Below are positions 6,633 to 14,979 of a stretch of DNA of 64,000 nucleotides, in pieces. The first letter of the stretch is position 1. Each line of letters begins with the position of its first letter. The stretch comes from Desulfobacterium sp. (GTDB taxonomy: Bacteria > Desulfobacterota > Desulfobacteria > Desulfobacterales > Desulfobacteraceae): positions 62,001 through 126,000 of the forward strand of contig JAQYWC010000048.1 in the NCBI GenBank assembly GCA_030145245.1. The letters run 5' to 3'. The translations under genes and the position numbers were made by a program. A model generated the notes under the pieces. The model was not told the origin of the DNA. It saw only the letters and a list, made by a program, of their open reading frames with translations, and ran no database searches.

Positions 6633-8525
6633 ATGCAAACCAGTGATGTGGATTTCAACTGCTTTTCAATGGATACCTTTGTCCGGAACATGACCTCGCA
6701 GTCAAGCCTTTGGGCCGATCAGGTCAGCACGCTCCAGGAGTTGTTCCAGGGATTGTCAAAGTATAACAACGATTTTCTTATGCCGTTGCTGATCTCCACC
6801 AACTACTTCAGCAACGTCGAGATAACACGGTTGCTCTGTAAATCGCCCATGGAAAGTTATAACGCCTACATGGAGCTGCTTGAATTCAACATGGATCTCT
6901 TGAGCCGGTACTTTTCAGGAAGCCTCAACGCCCTGGACGAATACAACAGCAGGGAACTTAAAAAAGGCGTGACTTCCTGGTACAACACCATTTTCAACCT
7001 TGAGGGCGAAAAGCTGGATGGTTTCGTTTCCCGGCAGTCTGCGATGATCTCCAACGTCACAAAACTATTTCCCCAGGCCATTCAGGATATCGAGCCCGAG
7101 TACGGGTTTCATTTTGAGCGGGGGGAGAACCCGAAACTGGCAGAGACCGACCGGTTTATCGTCTACAGGGTCGCCCCGAGCGATAAAACGGTCCGGACCG
7201 ATGGTAATATGAAGCCGGTGCTCATCATTCCGCCCTATGTCCTGGGAAGTAACATCCTCGCCTTTCTGCCCGGCGAAAACAAGAGCTATGCCCACAGTTT
7301 CGCCAACCAGGGGATTCCCACCTATGTTCGCATCATGAAGGATATCGAGACCACCCCCGCGTTTCAGACCATGACCATTGAGGATGATGCCCTGGATACC
7401 CGCGAATTTTGTGAAAAGATAAAGGCGGAACATGGGAAACCCGTGACCCTGAACGGGTATTGCCAGGGGGGCTACACTGCCCTGTGCAACATTTTGTCAG
7501 GCGAGCTTGACGGTTCGGTGGATGCCTTTATCAGCTGCGTGGCTCCCATGGACGGCACCCGGAGCCTCGGGTTTGGAAAATTTTTAAAAAAGCTGCCCCT
7601 GCGGTTCAATGACCTGAGCTACGGCACCAAGACCCTCGCAAGCGGTAACAGGGTTGCGGACGGACTGCTCATGGGCTGGGTCTACAAGCTTAAGAGCATC
7701 GAGGCCGAGGCGCCCATGGTCTCCTTTTTCCGGGATATGCTCATGGTTACCGGCAAAAACAACAAGCCGGTAAAGATCAGCAAGACCGCTGCAGCCCTCA
7801 ACTACTGGCTCCAGAATGAGCGCTCTGATCTTCCCCTTGCCGTCACCAAGATGAGTTTTGCCTCCTACAACACTCCGATTACCGAGGACGGAACCCTGCC
7901 AGTTACGATGTTCGACAGAACGCTGAACCTCAAACGGATCGCCGAGAAGAAAATTCCCTGGCTCATCTGCTATGGAGAACATGACGATCTTGTGGAAAAG
8001 GAGACGGCTCTTGCGCCCCTTGATTATGTGGATGCGGAGGTGACCCCTTTCCCCAAGGGACATGTGGCCATCGCAACCTCATGGTCAAATCCCGAATCCG
8101 CCTGTGCCCTGCACACACGGTTCGGAAAGAATCAGACCCGTGGACCGGTGCGCTTCCATCTTGACCTTGACAAGGCGCTTGACGAAGCGTTGAAGCCTGT
8201 GAAAACGGCCCTGAATGAGAGCCCGGCTCCTGAAGCAAAACCGGTTCCTCCAAAGCAGGCAGTTCCTGAAACAAAGACGGCAACCCCAAAGAGCCCGAAG
8301 CAGCCATCCCCTAAAAAAGCGGCATCCGCCAAAAAAACGGTAAAGCCGGCCAGGGAAGCAAAGCCCGCTCCGGCTGTTCCAAAAAAGCCGGTTGAAAAAT
8401 CCGCGAAAAAGCCAACCCCGGAAAAAGTCAGGGATGCAGTGAGGACAGCCCCCCGGGGTAATAAGAGCGGTGGGGCGGGTAGAAAAACAACCGGGAGAAG
8501 CGCAAAGCCTTTGGTCAAAGAGTAG
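6633..8525 (+). CDS. PhaC-like alpha/beta-hydrolase with histone-like C-terminal tail
   Basis: A 630-residue protein in three parts. Residues 1-130 are helical and phasin-like. Residues 150-520 are an alpha/beta-hydrolase of the PHA synthase/depolymerase superfamily, with nucleophile box GYCQGG (Cys277), Asp451 or Asp452 ('YGEHDDLVE') and His477 ('KGHVAIATS'). Residues from about 527 to 630 are a low-complexity Lys/Ala/Pro tail like histone H1 or the DNA-binding end of Pseudomonas PhaF. A cysteine nucleophile points to a polymerase-type enzyme rather than a serine depolymerase, but the activity is not certain. The tail could tether granules to the nucleoid. AGGAGA precedes the ATG; the phasins lie directly upstream. 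Confidence 0.75.
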   Translation: MQTSDVDFNCFSMDTFVRNMTSQSSLWADQVSTLQELFQGLSKYNNDFLMPLLISTNYFSNVEITRLLCKSPMESYNAYMELLEFNMDLLSRYFSGSLNALDEYNSRELKKGVTSWYNTIFNLEGEKLDGFVSRQSAMISNVTKLFPQAIQDIEPEYGFHFERGENPKLAETDRFIVYRVAPSDKTVRTDGNMKPVLIIPPYVLGSNILAFLPGENKSYAHSFANQGIPTYVRIMKDIETTPAFQTMTIEDDALDTREFCEKIKAEHGKPVTLNGYCQGGYTALCNILSGELDGSVDAFISCVAPMDGTRSLGFGKFLKKLPLRFNDLSYGTKTLASGNRVADGLLMGWVYKLKSIEAEAPMVSFFRDMLMVTGKNNKPVKISKTAAALNYWLQNERSDLPLAVTKMSFASYNTPITEDGTLPVTMFDRTLNLKRIAEKKIPWLICYGEHDDLVEKETALAPLDYVDAEVTPFPKGHVAIATSWSNPESACALHTRFGKNQTRGPVRFHLDLDKALDEALKPVKTALNESPAPEAKPVPPKQAVPETKTATPKSPKQPSPKKAASAKKTVKPAREAKPAPAVPKKPVEKSAKKPTPEKVRDAVRTAPRGNKSGGAGRKTTGRSAKPLVKE

Positions 8526-8587
8526 CGTTTCACTGAAACCGTTGGTCTGTCCGCCATTCCCAGGTTGAATTTTTTCGGGAAGATGTT

Positions 8588-8606
8588 GTATTGCCAAAAG
8601 CAAATA
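8588..8606 (+). promoter_or_regulatory. Imperfect inverted repeat before arsR-type gene
   Basis: TATTGC-CAAAA-GCAAATA lies 11 bases before the ATG of the ArsR-family gene and next to its ribosome site. ArsR/SmtB repressors bind imperfect AT-rich inverted repeats over their own promoters, so this is a candidate autoregulatory operator. A 10-base copy of the left half recurs in inverted orientation at 8995-9004. Confidence 0.4.
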
Positions 8607-8616
8607 TGGGGTAATT

Positions 8617-8955
8617 ATGAAGGTGTTTGTCAAGGTTTGCAAGGCCATGTCTGATGCAAGCAGGGTAAAAATTGTCAAGATGCTTCAGTACAAGGTGATG
8701 TGTGTGTGCGAACTTACCCATGCCCTGGGACTTGCACAGCCCACGGTGTCAAAGCATCTCAAGATTCTGGAACAGGCAGGATTCGTCAACTCCGCAAGGA
8801 ATGAACGCTGGGTCAACTACAGCCTTTCCGACGGAAGCGATAATCCCTATGTTGCAAGCTTTCTTGGCAAAATAAAGTGTTGGATGGAGGATGATCCCGA
8901 CATGGCGTCCCTCATCCGCCGCCTTCCGGAGATCCGGCGGGAAGAGATCTGCTGA
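8617..8955 (+). CDS. ArsR-family winged-helix repressor
   Basis: A 112-residue winged-helix protein. The signature is 'VMCVCELTHALGLAQPTVSKHLKILEQAGFV', with the family's ELxxxLxxxQxTVSxHL core. The CVCEL motif carries the Cys-x-Cys pair used by ArsR proteins for As(III)/Sb(III) or other soft metals, though one more ligand cannot be placed with confidence. The acidic C-terminus 'RREEIC' ends in another Cys. It converges with a cation-diffusion facilitator gene, so regulation of metal export is possible but not shown. An imperfect inverted repeat upstream may be its own operator. Confidence 0.85.
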   Translation: MKVFVKVCKAMSDASRVKIVKMLQYKVMCVCELTHALGLAQPTVSKHLKILEQAGFVNSARNERWVNYSLSDGSDNPYVASFLGKIKCWMEDDPDMASLIRRLPEIRREEIC

Positions 8956-8983
8956 AGATCGGGGAGAAATTTTTTTGCCGCTT

Positions 8984-9007
8984 CCATATTACTGTTTGGC
9001 AATATGG
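8984..9007. terminator. Hairpin between converging arsR-type and CDF genes
   Basis: CCATATT and AATATGG form a 7-base stem around a 10-base loop in the 73-base gap between convergent genes. The T-run lies before the stem rather than after it on the plus strand, so this is a weak terminator candidate. Confidence 0.35.
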
Positions 9008-9028
9008 AGGGCCACCCCCTTTCCCGGA

Positions 9029-9934
9029 TCAGTTTGACGTTGTTCGATCCTGATCAAGCAGATCGCTTGGTTCGATGTGGATGATGGCGTCCTCAAGATC
9101 CGGCAAACTTGAGATGAGATCGTTCTTTATCTGTTCTGCAATGTCGTGGCCCTGCTTGATGGTCAGTTCTCCGTCCAGGACCAGGTGAAAATCGATGCGA
9201 AGGGTTGAGCCTAGATAGCGGGTCCTGAGCTGATGAATTTCGATCACCCCCGGGTGGTTCTGCACAAGGGCTTTGATCTCCGTCAGGGTCTCGGCTGAGG
9301 CCCCCGCTTCCAGGAGTTCTCCAAATCCCGGCACCAGGATCTTGAACGAGGCCTGGATGATGAAGATCGAGACGATCAGGGCGCCCACATGGTCGAGGAA
9401 GGTGAGGTTCGGGAAGAGCATGGCGCCTGCCACGGCAAGGAATACCGGGATCGAGCTGATGGCGTCCAGCCGGTGGTGCCAGGCATTTGCCCGGAGCGCA
9501 CTGCTCTTGACCTGTTTTCCTGCACGGTCGGTCCAGCGGAAGAGGATCTCCTTTGTGACAAGGGAGATGGCCGCCACAACAAGGGCGATGGGACCGGGCG
9601 TTACATCCGCACCCTCCTGGTGGAGGGTGGTGACTGCGTGCCAGCCGACCCCGATACCCGCCAGGAGAAGGATGGTGCCGATGACGATGGTGACCATGGT
9701 TTCGATGCGTTGGTGACCGTGGGGGTGGCACTGGTCCGGCGGTTCGGACCAGAAGAACGACCCCAGGATCACGGCAACGTCGGTGATGGTGTCGGAGAGG
9801 CTGTGGACCGCGTCCGCCATCAGGGCCTGGCTGTTTCCCAGGATGCCTGCCAGAAACTTGATGCCGGAGAGCAGGATATTGGCCACAAGTCCGATCCAGG
9901 TGACCCTGCGAACGTAGTGTTCAGGGGTGTTCAT
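9029..9934 (-). CDS. Cation diffusion facilitator family transporter
   Basis: A 301-residue inner-membrane protein of the CDF family, which exports Zn(II), Fe(II), Mn(II) or related ions in exchange for protons. About six hydrophobic segments span residues 10-210. The metal-binding pattern of TM2 is present ('LMADAVHSLSDTITD', with HxxxD spacing), and TM5 has 'HHRLDAISSIPV'. A cytoplasmic domain follows (about 215-295), ending in the His/Glu-rich 'DAIIHIEPSD'. I chose ATG 9934, with AAAGGAGG just upstream, over a longer frame opening at 10030 that runs into the next gene. The neighbouring sigma54 activator gene lies 19 bases upstream on the same strand. Confidence 0.9.
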   Translation of the reverse strand: MNTPEHYVRRVTWIGLVANILLSGIKFLAGILGNSQALMADAVHSLSDTITDVAVILGSFFWSEPPDQCHPHGHQRIETMVTIVIGTILLLAGIGVGWHAVTTLHQEGADVTPGPIALVVAAISLVTKEILFRWTDRAGKQVKSSALRANAWHHRLDAISSIPVFLAVAGAMLFPNLTFLDHVGALIVSIFIIQASFKILVPGFGELLEAGASAETLTEIKALVQNHPGVIEIHQLRTRYLGSTLRIDFHLVLDGELTIKQGHDIAEQIKNDLISSLPDLEDAIIHIEPSDLLDQDRTTSN

Positions 9935-9953
9935 TTTCCCTCCTTTGGCGGTC

Positions 9954-11324
9954 TCATTTGAGAGAGTCCGCAAAATCGGCCGCCCTGGGGTCTTTTTCCA
10001 GGAACCTGTAGAGGGTGGCTCTTCCCACACCCAGATCCCGGGCCGCCTTGGCCTTGTTTCCCCCGGTCCGTTCCAGGGCTGCTTTCACCGCCTCAATATC
10101 GAGCTTGCCTGAATTGATCCGTGGTTCGGGCAGGTGGGTTGCGGGACCGTTTCCCGATACGGCCCTGAGTTCCATGGGCAGGTCCATGGGCATGATCTCG
10201 TTGGATTTGCACCGGACGATGGCGAACTGGACCGCGTTCTGGAGCTCCCTGACATTACCTGGCCAGTCGTAGTCCATCATCACCCGGATGGCGTCCTTGG
10301 AAAATGGGGGTACGGGTGCATGGATCTCGCCCTCGGCCCGCTTCAGGAAGTGGGCGATGAGCAGGGGAATGTCGATGCGTCTTTCCTTCAGGGGGGGAAG
10401 GTGCATGGGAATCACGTTGAGCCGGTAGAACAGGTCTTTCCTGAAATTTCCCGTTTCCACCTCCCTGGCAAGGTTCTTGTTGGTGGCGCTGATGATTCGG
10501 ACGTCCACCTTGATGCTCTTTTCACCGCCGACCCGTTCGAGCACACCTTCCTGGAGGAATCGCAACAGCTTCACCTGCATGGGTTTTGGAAGTTCCGCCA
10601 CCTCGTCAAGAAAAAGAGTGCCCTTATGGGCAAGCTCAAACCGTCCCTTTCTTTCCTTCACAGCCCCTGAAAACGCCCCCTTGACATGGCCGAACAGTTC
10701 GCTTTCCACCAGACCGTCGGGGATGGCGCCGCAGTTGACCGGCACAAAGGGGGCACGGGCCCGCTTGCTCTCCGAGTGAAGGGCTGCGGCCACCCGCTCC
10801 TTGCCCGTGCCGGTATCTCCGTTGATGTGGACGGGATAGTCGTACTGGGACACATCCTGTATCTGCTGGAAGATCTGGCGCATGGAGCTGTCCTTGCCGA
10901 TGATGCCTGAAAACGAGGTGAGCTCCTCGGCCCGGGCGGCAAGCTCGGTGTACTCGGTCATATCCCTGAACGAGGCGATCACCCCCTTGAAGATGTTTTT
11001 GTCAAATATGCCGGTGATGCTCATCTCTATCTGCCGGGTTTCCCTGGCCTTTGTGAGGATGGTGACCGGAAATTCAAGCCGCTTTTTGAGGTCCGGCAGG
11101 TTGCCGCAGAAGGAGCACTGATCACCGCAAAAGGGAGCGCCAAAGGCCTCGTGGCAATCCTTGCCCATGACGTCCTCCTTTGAAAAGCCGGTGATTTTTT
11201 CCGCCTCTTTGTTGAAGAAGATGATTTTTCGTTCCAGGTCGTGGGCAATGATACCGTCCTTGAGATTGTCTAGAACCAGCTCGAGGGTTTTTCTGTCTGA
11301 TATGAAGTCGTCAATATAAACCAT
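9954..11324 (-). CDS. Sigma54-dependent PAS-AAA-Fis regulator
   Basis: A 456-residue NtrC-type enhancer-binding protein. Residues 5-125 are a PAS domain containing a cysteine cluster ('CHEAFGAPFCGDQCSFC'), which could bind an Fe-S centre or sense redox. Residues 140-370 are the AAA+ domain with Walker A 'GDTGTGKE' and the sigma54-contact loop as GAFSGA instead of the usual GAFTGA; this Ser variant occurs in active family members. The C-terminus is a Fis-type helix-turn-helix ('KAARDLGVGRATLYRFL'). There is no receiver domain, so it senses directly. The ATG at 11324 follows GGGAGAGAG; a TTG 15 bases upstream is less likely. The target is unknown; several sigma54 promoters occur in this window. 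Confidence 0.9.
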   Translation of the reverse strand: MVYIDDFISDRKTLELVLDNLKDGIIAHDLERKIIFFNKEAEKITGFSKEDVMGKDCHEAFGAPFCGDQCSFCGNLPDLKKRLEFPVTILTKARETRQIEMSITGIFDKNIFKGVIASFRDMTEYTELAARAEELTSFSGIIGKDSSMRQIFQQIQDVSQYDYPVHINGDTGTGKERVAAALHSESKRARAPFVPVNCGAIPDGLVESELFGHVKGAFSGAVKERKGRFELAHKGTLFLDEVAELPKPMQVKLLRFLQEGVLERVGGEKSIKVDVRIISATNKNLAREVETGNFRKDLFYRLNVIPMHLPPLKERRIDIPLLIAHFLKRAEGEIHAPVPPFSKDAIRVMMDYDWPGNVRELQNAVQFAIVRCKSNEIMPMDLPMELRAVSGNGPATHLPEPRINSGKLDIEAVKAALERTGGNKAKAARDLGVGRATLYRFLEKDPRAADFADSLK

Positions 11325-11611
11325 AAATCTCTCTCCCAAGGGGCCGCCCTGGTTATGTTGTTCCTGCCTTGTCCCATGAATGTTGATTAAAATACAGACT
11401 CAGTTTCCGGACTTGGGCGCAGCCATGTAAAGACAGCCAACTCCGAAAGTCGAGATACAGATATGTATCACAGCCCAGGGGGGGATTCCATGGTTTTTAT
11501 ATTAAATTGGTTGACGGGTTTGAAAAAATCAGAACCGTCCCTATTGTTACATGGGGTCAGGCTTGCATGGTGCCTGGCCCTGTATATCAAATATAAGAAG
11601 GAGCATTGACA
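11325..11611. promoter_or_regulatory. Divergent spacer with palindrome and leader hairpin
   Basis: No gene is seen here. GATACA-N4-TGTATC at 11454-11469 is an inverted repeat that could be an operator shared by the two divergent genes. A second structure at 11554-11580 (GGGTCAGGC with GCCTGGCCC, one G-T pair) lies just before the ribosome site of the polyferredoxin gene. I could not place a clear -35/-10 pair. Confidence 0.3.
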
Positions 11612-12700
11612 TTGAAACACCTGAAAAACAACAGGGGCAGATTGACACGTCGGTTGGTCCAGGCGGGGGCTCTTGTGATCACCCTCTTTATCGGCATTCA
11701 ATTTTACAGGTTTGCTTCCGCCCTTGCCGGCGGGGCAATCCCCGCGGTGGAGCGCCCCCCGGGTGTGGAGGCCTTTCTTCCCATCAGCGCATTGCTGGGT
11801 CTGAAATATTTCCTCTTTACCGGTATCATCAACCAGGTCCACCCGTCGGCCCTGGTCATTTTCCTGATCATCTGTCTCACAGCCCTCCTGTTCAAGCGGG
11901 GGTTCTGCTCCTGGATCTGTCCTGTTGGACTTGTTTCTGATCTTCTGGCCCGGCTCAATGGATTGATTTTTAATCACCGGTTGAGGGTGCCGAAATGGCT
12001 GGACCGGGGATTTTCTTCCAGCAAGTACCTCATCCTGGGGTTCTTTGTCTGGACCATTTTTCTTAAAATGCCCCTGGCATCGGTAAAGGGCTTTATAGAG
12101 AGTCCTTATAACATCCTTGCCGACATCAAGATGCTTGGGTTCTTTACCCATATCTCCCCCCTGGCCCTTGGGGTGATTCTGATCCTGGCGGTTCTTTCCG
12201 TAGTCATTCCTCATTTCTGGTGCCGGTATCTGTGTCCCTATGGGGCGCTTCTGGGCATCATCGGCCTTGTCAGCCTTGGCAGGATACGACGGAACCCTGC
12301 CGCCTGCACAGGCTGCGGAAAATGCGAACGCGCCTGTCCCTCCATGATCGCCATCCGGGAAAAGGAGAGCATCAACTCCCCGGAGTGCAGCGCCTGCATG
12401 GGGTGCGTCTCTGTCTGCCCCGAAGACAAGGCGATCGGGTTGTCCCTGTTCTTTGGAAAGCTGCCGGTGAAACAGGCGGGGGTGGCCGTGACCCTTGTGG
12501 CGCTCTTTTGCATCGGGATCGGCGCTGCCAGGTTTCAAGGCCACTGGCAGAACCGGATCACCAACCAGGAGTATCTTCAGCTCATGACGCCCCGGATGGG
12601 ACCGGCCGGGCCCCGGGGGGATGCCGTTATTGATCCCAAAAAGCTGGAACGGATGCGGCGGATGATGAAAAAGAGGAGGGCTGATGTTGATGTCCCATAG
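11612..12700 (+). CDS. NapH/CcoG-like membrane polyferredoxin
   Basis: A 362-residue integral membrane Fe-S protein of the NapH/RdxA/NosR-like group. Hydrophobic segments occur near residues 13-35, 55-80, 85-105, 140-160, 185-215 and 290-315. There are two cytoplasmic Cys pairs (CSWICP and CRYLCPYG) and two 4Fe-4S motifs, CTGCGKCERACP and CSACMGCVSVCP, at about 230-275. Such proteins pass electrons across or into the membrane, often from the quinone pool. The C-terminus is basic. No ATG fits: the start is probably TTG at 11612, eight bases after AAGGAG; the TTG at 11606 is too close to that site. Its partner proteins are not in the window. Confidence 0.85.
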   Translation: MKHLKNNRGRLTRRLVQAGALVITLFIGIQFYRFASALAGGAIPAVERPPGVEAFLPISALLGLKYFLFTGIINQVHPSALVIFLIICLTALLFKRGFCSWICPVGLVSDLLARLNGLIFNHRLRVPKWLDRGFSSSKYLILGFFVWTIFLKMPLASVKGFIESPYNILADIKMLGFFTHISPLALGVILILAVLSVVIPHFWCRYLCPYGALLGIIGLVSLGRIRRNPAACTGCGKCERACPSMIAIREKESINSPECSACMGCVSVCPEDKAIGLSLFFGKLPVKQAGVAVTLVALFCIGIGAARFQGHWQNRITNQEYLQLMTPRMGPAGPRGDAVIDPKKLERMRRMMKKRRADVDVP

Positions 12701-12713
12701 TGTAGGTTTTGAC

Positions 12714-12769
12714 CCTATATTCTTCCTATATTTTTCCTATATGGCGATGGGTCATGTTTATGGTATAGT
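12714..12769 (+). promoter_or_regulatory. Promoter with three 11-bp direct repeats, copy 1
   Basis: CCTATAT occurs at 12714, 12725 and 12736, exactly 11 bases apart, separated by T-rich spacers. A -10-like TATAGT lies at 12764, 28 bases after the start of the third repeat. The same array, period and distance recur at 14857-14912. Head-to-tail repeats spaced by one helical turn near the -35 position are typical of OmpR/PhoB-type activators. The TSS would be near 12776, nearly 400 bases before the downstream PAS gene. Confidence 0.6.
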
Positions 12770-12950
12770 CCTTTACAAATGTTTACCAAATGATCGATCA
12801 GGAGAGTTGGGGTGTTTCATAAATATGTTGGAAAACGTGCCAGGATCGTGTAAATGGCCCCTTACTATCTTTTTTTATCTCCGGAATCCATATTCCCATG
12901 CATACAATACTTATCTTGACGCTGCACAACGTCACCCGTATAATCCGCAC

Positions 12951-13143
12951 AATTTTTTATTTGCAGTTGCCATGACCGCCACCTTCGGCCCCGGAAACCT
13001 TTCCATGACGGCCATGGGCAAACCCCCGGAATTAATAAAACGCGATGTCTTTTAAAATGGGAATGGTCGTTGGCAGACAGCCCATGGATTCCCTTGTGGC
13101 CTTCGGGTTGGGGGAGGAAAAAAGTTCCTTCCTGGAAAGTTGA
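12951..13143 (+). pseudogene. Possible decayed fragment resembling a LysE-type exporter
   Basis: The 12701-13167 spacer holds no intact gene. Translation of 12951-13055 gives a hydrophobic start with 'FAVAMTATFGPGNLSM', similar in form to the first helix of LysE/RhtB exporters; after a frame change, 13057-13143 reads 'MGMVVG..MDSLVAFGLG', like the second helix. Both pieces are short and the resemblance is by eye, so this may be chance. Confidence 0.2.
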
Positions 13144-13167
13144 GAGATTAAAAAAAGGATTCAAGAA

Positions 13168-14841
13168 TTGGAACGAAATGATTGTTTTTATCAGTTGCTT
13201 ATGGAGCATTCCGTAGATATGGTAACGCTGCATTCATCAGACGGCGTTTGCATGTACGTGTCTCCGGCATGCCTTGATCTGACCGGGTATGCTCCTGAAG
13301 AACTGGTCGGACGAACGCCACATGAATTTTACCATTCCGATGATCTTGAAAATAAACAGAAGGGTCTTGAGAGAATACGCTGCAAAGAGAGATTCCATAC
13401 GTGTCCCTATCGAATCCGGCATAAAAACGGTCATTACGTATGGGTTGAAACCACTGGTAAGCGGGTTATAAATTCCGATGCCGGCAAAGCCGGGACCATT
13501 GTCGCAACAACCCGTGATCTTGGATGTCGAAAACAGTTGGAGAAGCAAACAATTCCAAGTGAAAAAAAAGAGCGGCGGCTTGAAGTGTATGAAAAAGTAT
13601 TGGAATCAACACCGAACATGGTCTGTGTGTTTGACCGGGAGTATACCTACCGGATGGTCAATCACGCCTATTTAGCCTATTTTGGTGCAAACAGGGATGA
13701 GGTCATCGGGCGCAAGGCCCGTGGGGTGTTGTCTGAAAATGTGTTTGACGAAACCATCAAGCCTTTCCTTGAGACGAGTTTCGAGGGAGAGATGGTGAAA
13801 TATGAAATGGAACACACCTATCCGGACAAAGGAACCCGATGGCTGGAAGTCAACTGCTATCCGATAAATGGTAAGGATTCTGAAGAGGTTGACCGGGTGG
13901 CGACATTGATCCGGGATGTTACCGAAAATAAACAAATTTACAATGAGCTTCAAGACAAAGAGGAAAAATTCAGGCTGATTGCTGAGACCATACAGGACGT
14001 ATTCTGGGTGAGCACCCCGGGGGTGCAGCAGGTGCTCTATGTGAGCCCCGCATATGAGACGGTATGGGGCAGAAGCCGGAAACGTCTTTATGAGGAACCG
14101 TGTTCCTTCCTGGATGCCATTCATCCCGGTGACAGAAAGAAGTTGGGGGATTTTGTGGAGCTGCATGCTGAAGGCCGGTGGAACTGTGAGTATCGAATTG
14201 TTCGACCGGACAGATCCATCGCCTGGATAAATGACCGGGGATATCCGGTGACCGATGACGCGGGCAATATCAAATTCATGGTTGGTGTGGCAGCGGATGT
14301 AACAGAATTGAAACAGATCCAGGAAGCGTTGGAAAAAGGTAACAGAAACCTGGATAAAAAAGTAAAACGCAGAACCGTTGATCTTGAAAAGGCAAACCGT
14401 GAATTAAAGGAGAAAACCGAGACCCTCCGGGAGTTGAACACGGCCCTGAGGGTGGTGATCGATAATAAGGACGAGGCCAGGGAGGATCTCAAAGAACACG
14501 TCATTTGCCATTTGAAAACCCACATCGTTCCCTATCTGGAAAAATTGAAATCAACCTCCCTGGACCCGCTCCAGGACACCTATGTCAAGGTTATCGAATT
14601 TAACATCGAGCAGGCTTTTGACCCATTGGTTTCGAAATTGAACTCACGATATTTTAATTTAAGTCCGGCTGAAATTAAAATCGCTAATTTGATAAAAATT
14701 GGAAAAACATCAAAGGAGATCGCCGGTGTGATGAATATTTCCAAAGGAACCGTTGACTGGCACCGGATTCAAATCAGAAAAAAAATGGGTCTCCAGAACA
14801 AGAAAATCAGCCTTCGGACCAAACTGCGGTCTATTAAATGA
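13168..14841 (+). CDS. Multi-PAS sensor with LuxR-type HTH output
   Basis: A 557-residue cytoplasmic one-component regulator. It has three PAS/PAC modules (about residues 5-120, 140-260 and 265-385), a coiled coil ('KKVKRRTVDLEKANRELKEK', to about 450) and a C-terminal LuxR-type helix-turn-helix ('LSPAEIKIANLIKIGKTSKEIAGVMNISKGTVDWHRIQIRKKMG'-like region, about 495-550). There are no membrane segments and no kinase domain, so signal and DNA binding are in one chain. The start is TTG at 13168, with AAGGA eight bases before; an ATG at 13201 would cut into the first PAS. It sits behind the triple-repeat promoter at 12714. Confidence 0.85.
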   Translation: MERNDCFYQLLMEHSVDMVTLHSSDGVCMYVSPACLDLTGYAPEELVGRTPHEFYHSDDLENKQKGLERIRCKERFHTCPYRIRHKNGHYVWVETTGKRVINSDAGKAGTIVATTRDLGCRKQLEKQTIPSEKKERRLEVYEKVLESTPNMVCVFDREYTYRMVNHAYLAYFGANRDEVIGRKARGVLSENVFDETIKPFLETSFEGEMVKYEMEHTYPDKGTRWLEVNCYPINGKDSEEVDRVATLIRDVTENKQIYNELQDKEEKFRLIAETIQDVFWVSTPGVQQVLYVSPAYETVWGRSRKRLYEEPCSFLDAIHPGDRKKLGDFVELHAEGRWNCEYRIVRPDRSIAWINDRGYPVTDDAGNIKFMVGVAADVTELKQIQEALEKGNRNLDKKVKRRTVDLEKANRELKEKTETLRELNTALRVVIDNKDEAREDLKEHVICHLKTHIVPYLEKLKSTSLDPLQDTYVKVIEFNIEQAFDPLVSKLNSRYFNLSPAEIKIANLIKIGKTSKEIAGVMNISKGTVDWHRIQIRKKMGLQNKKISLRTKLRSIK

Positions 14842-14856
14842 TATATAGGGTTTGAC

Positions 14857-14912
14857 CCTATACTTTTCCTATATTCTTCCTGCATATCCCCCTTCTGTTT
14901 TTATGCTATAAG
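14857..14912 (+). promoter_or_regulatory. Promoter with three 11-bp direct repeats, copy 2
   Basis: CCTATAC (14857), CCTATAT (14868) and CCTGCAT (14879) repeat every 11 bases, followed by TATAAG at 14907, again 28 bases from the third repeat start, as in copy 1. The element overlaps a perfect inverted repeat, TATAGGGT-TTG-ACCCTATA (14845-14863). The downstream gene starts at 14980. Confidence 0.6.
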
Positions 14913-14979
14913 AGTCGGCAACTGCTCGCTAAATAAAAATGAAACCAGGGGCCTGTGTCCCGTAACGAAGTTAGAGGCG

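Noticed and set aside
11468-12544. Long open frame on the minus strand
   Set aside because: It is antisense to the polyferredoxin gene, is highly charged and Pro/Gln-rich, and resembles no family; it is a shadow of a GC-rich gene.
12684-13055. 124-codon open frame after the polyferredoxin gene
   Set aside because: Its start lies in the previous gene and it runs through the triple-repeat promoter; only a short part near its end resembles a protein family.
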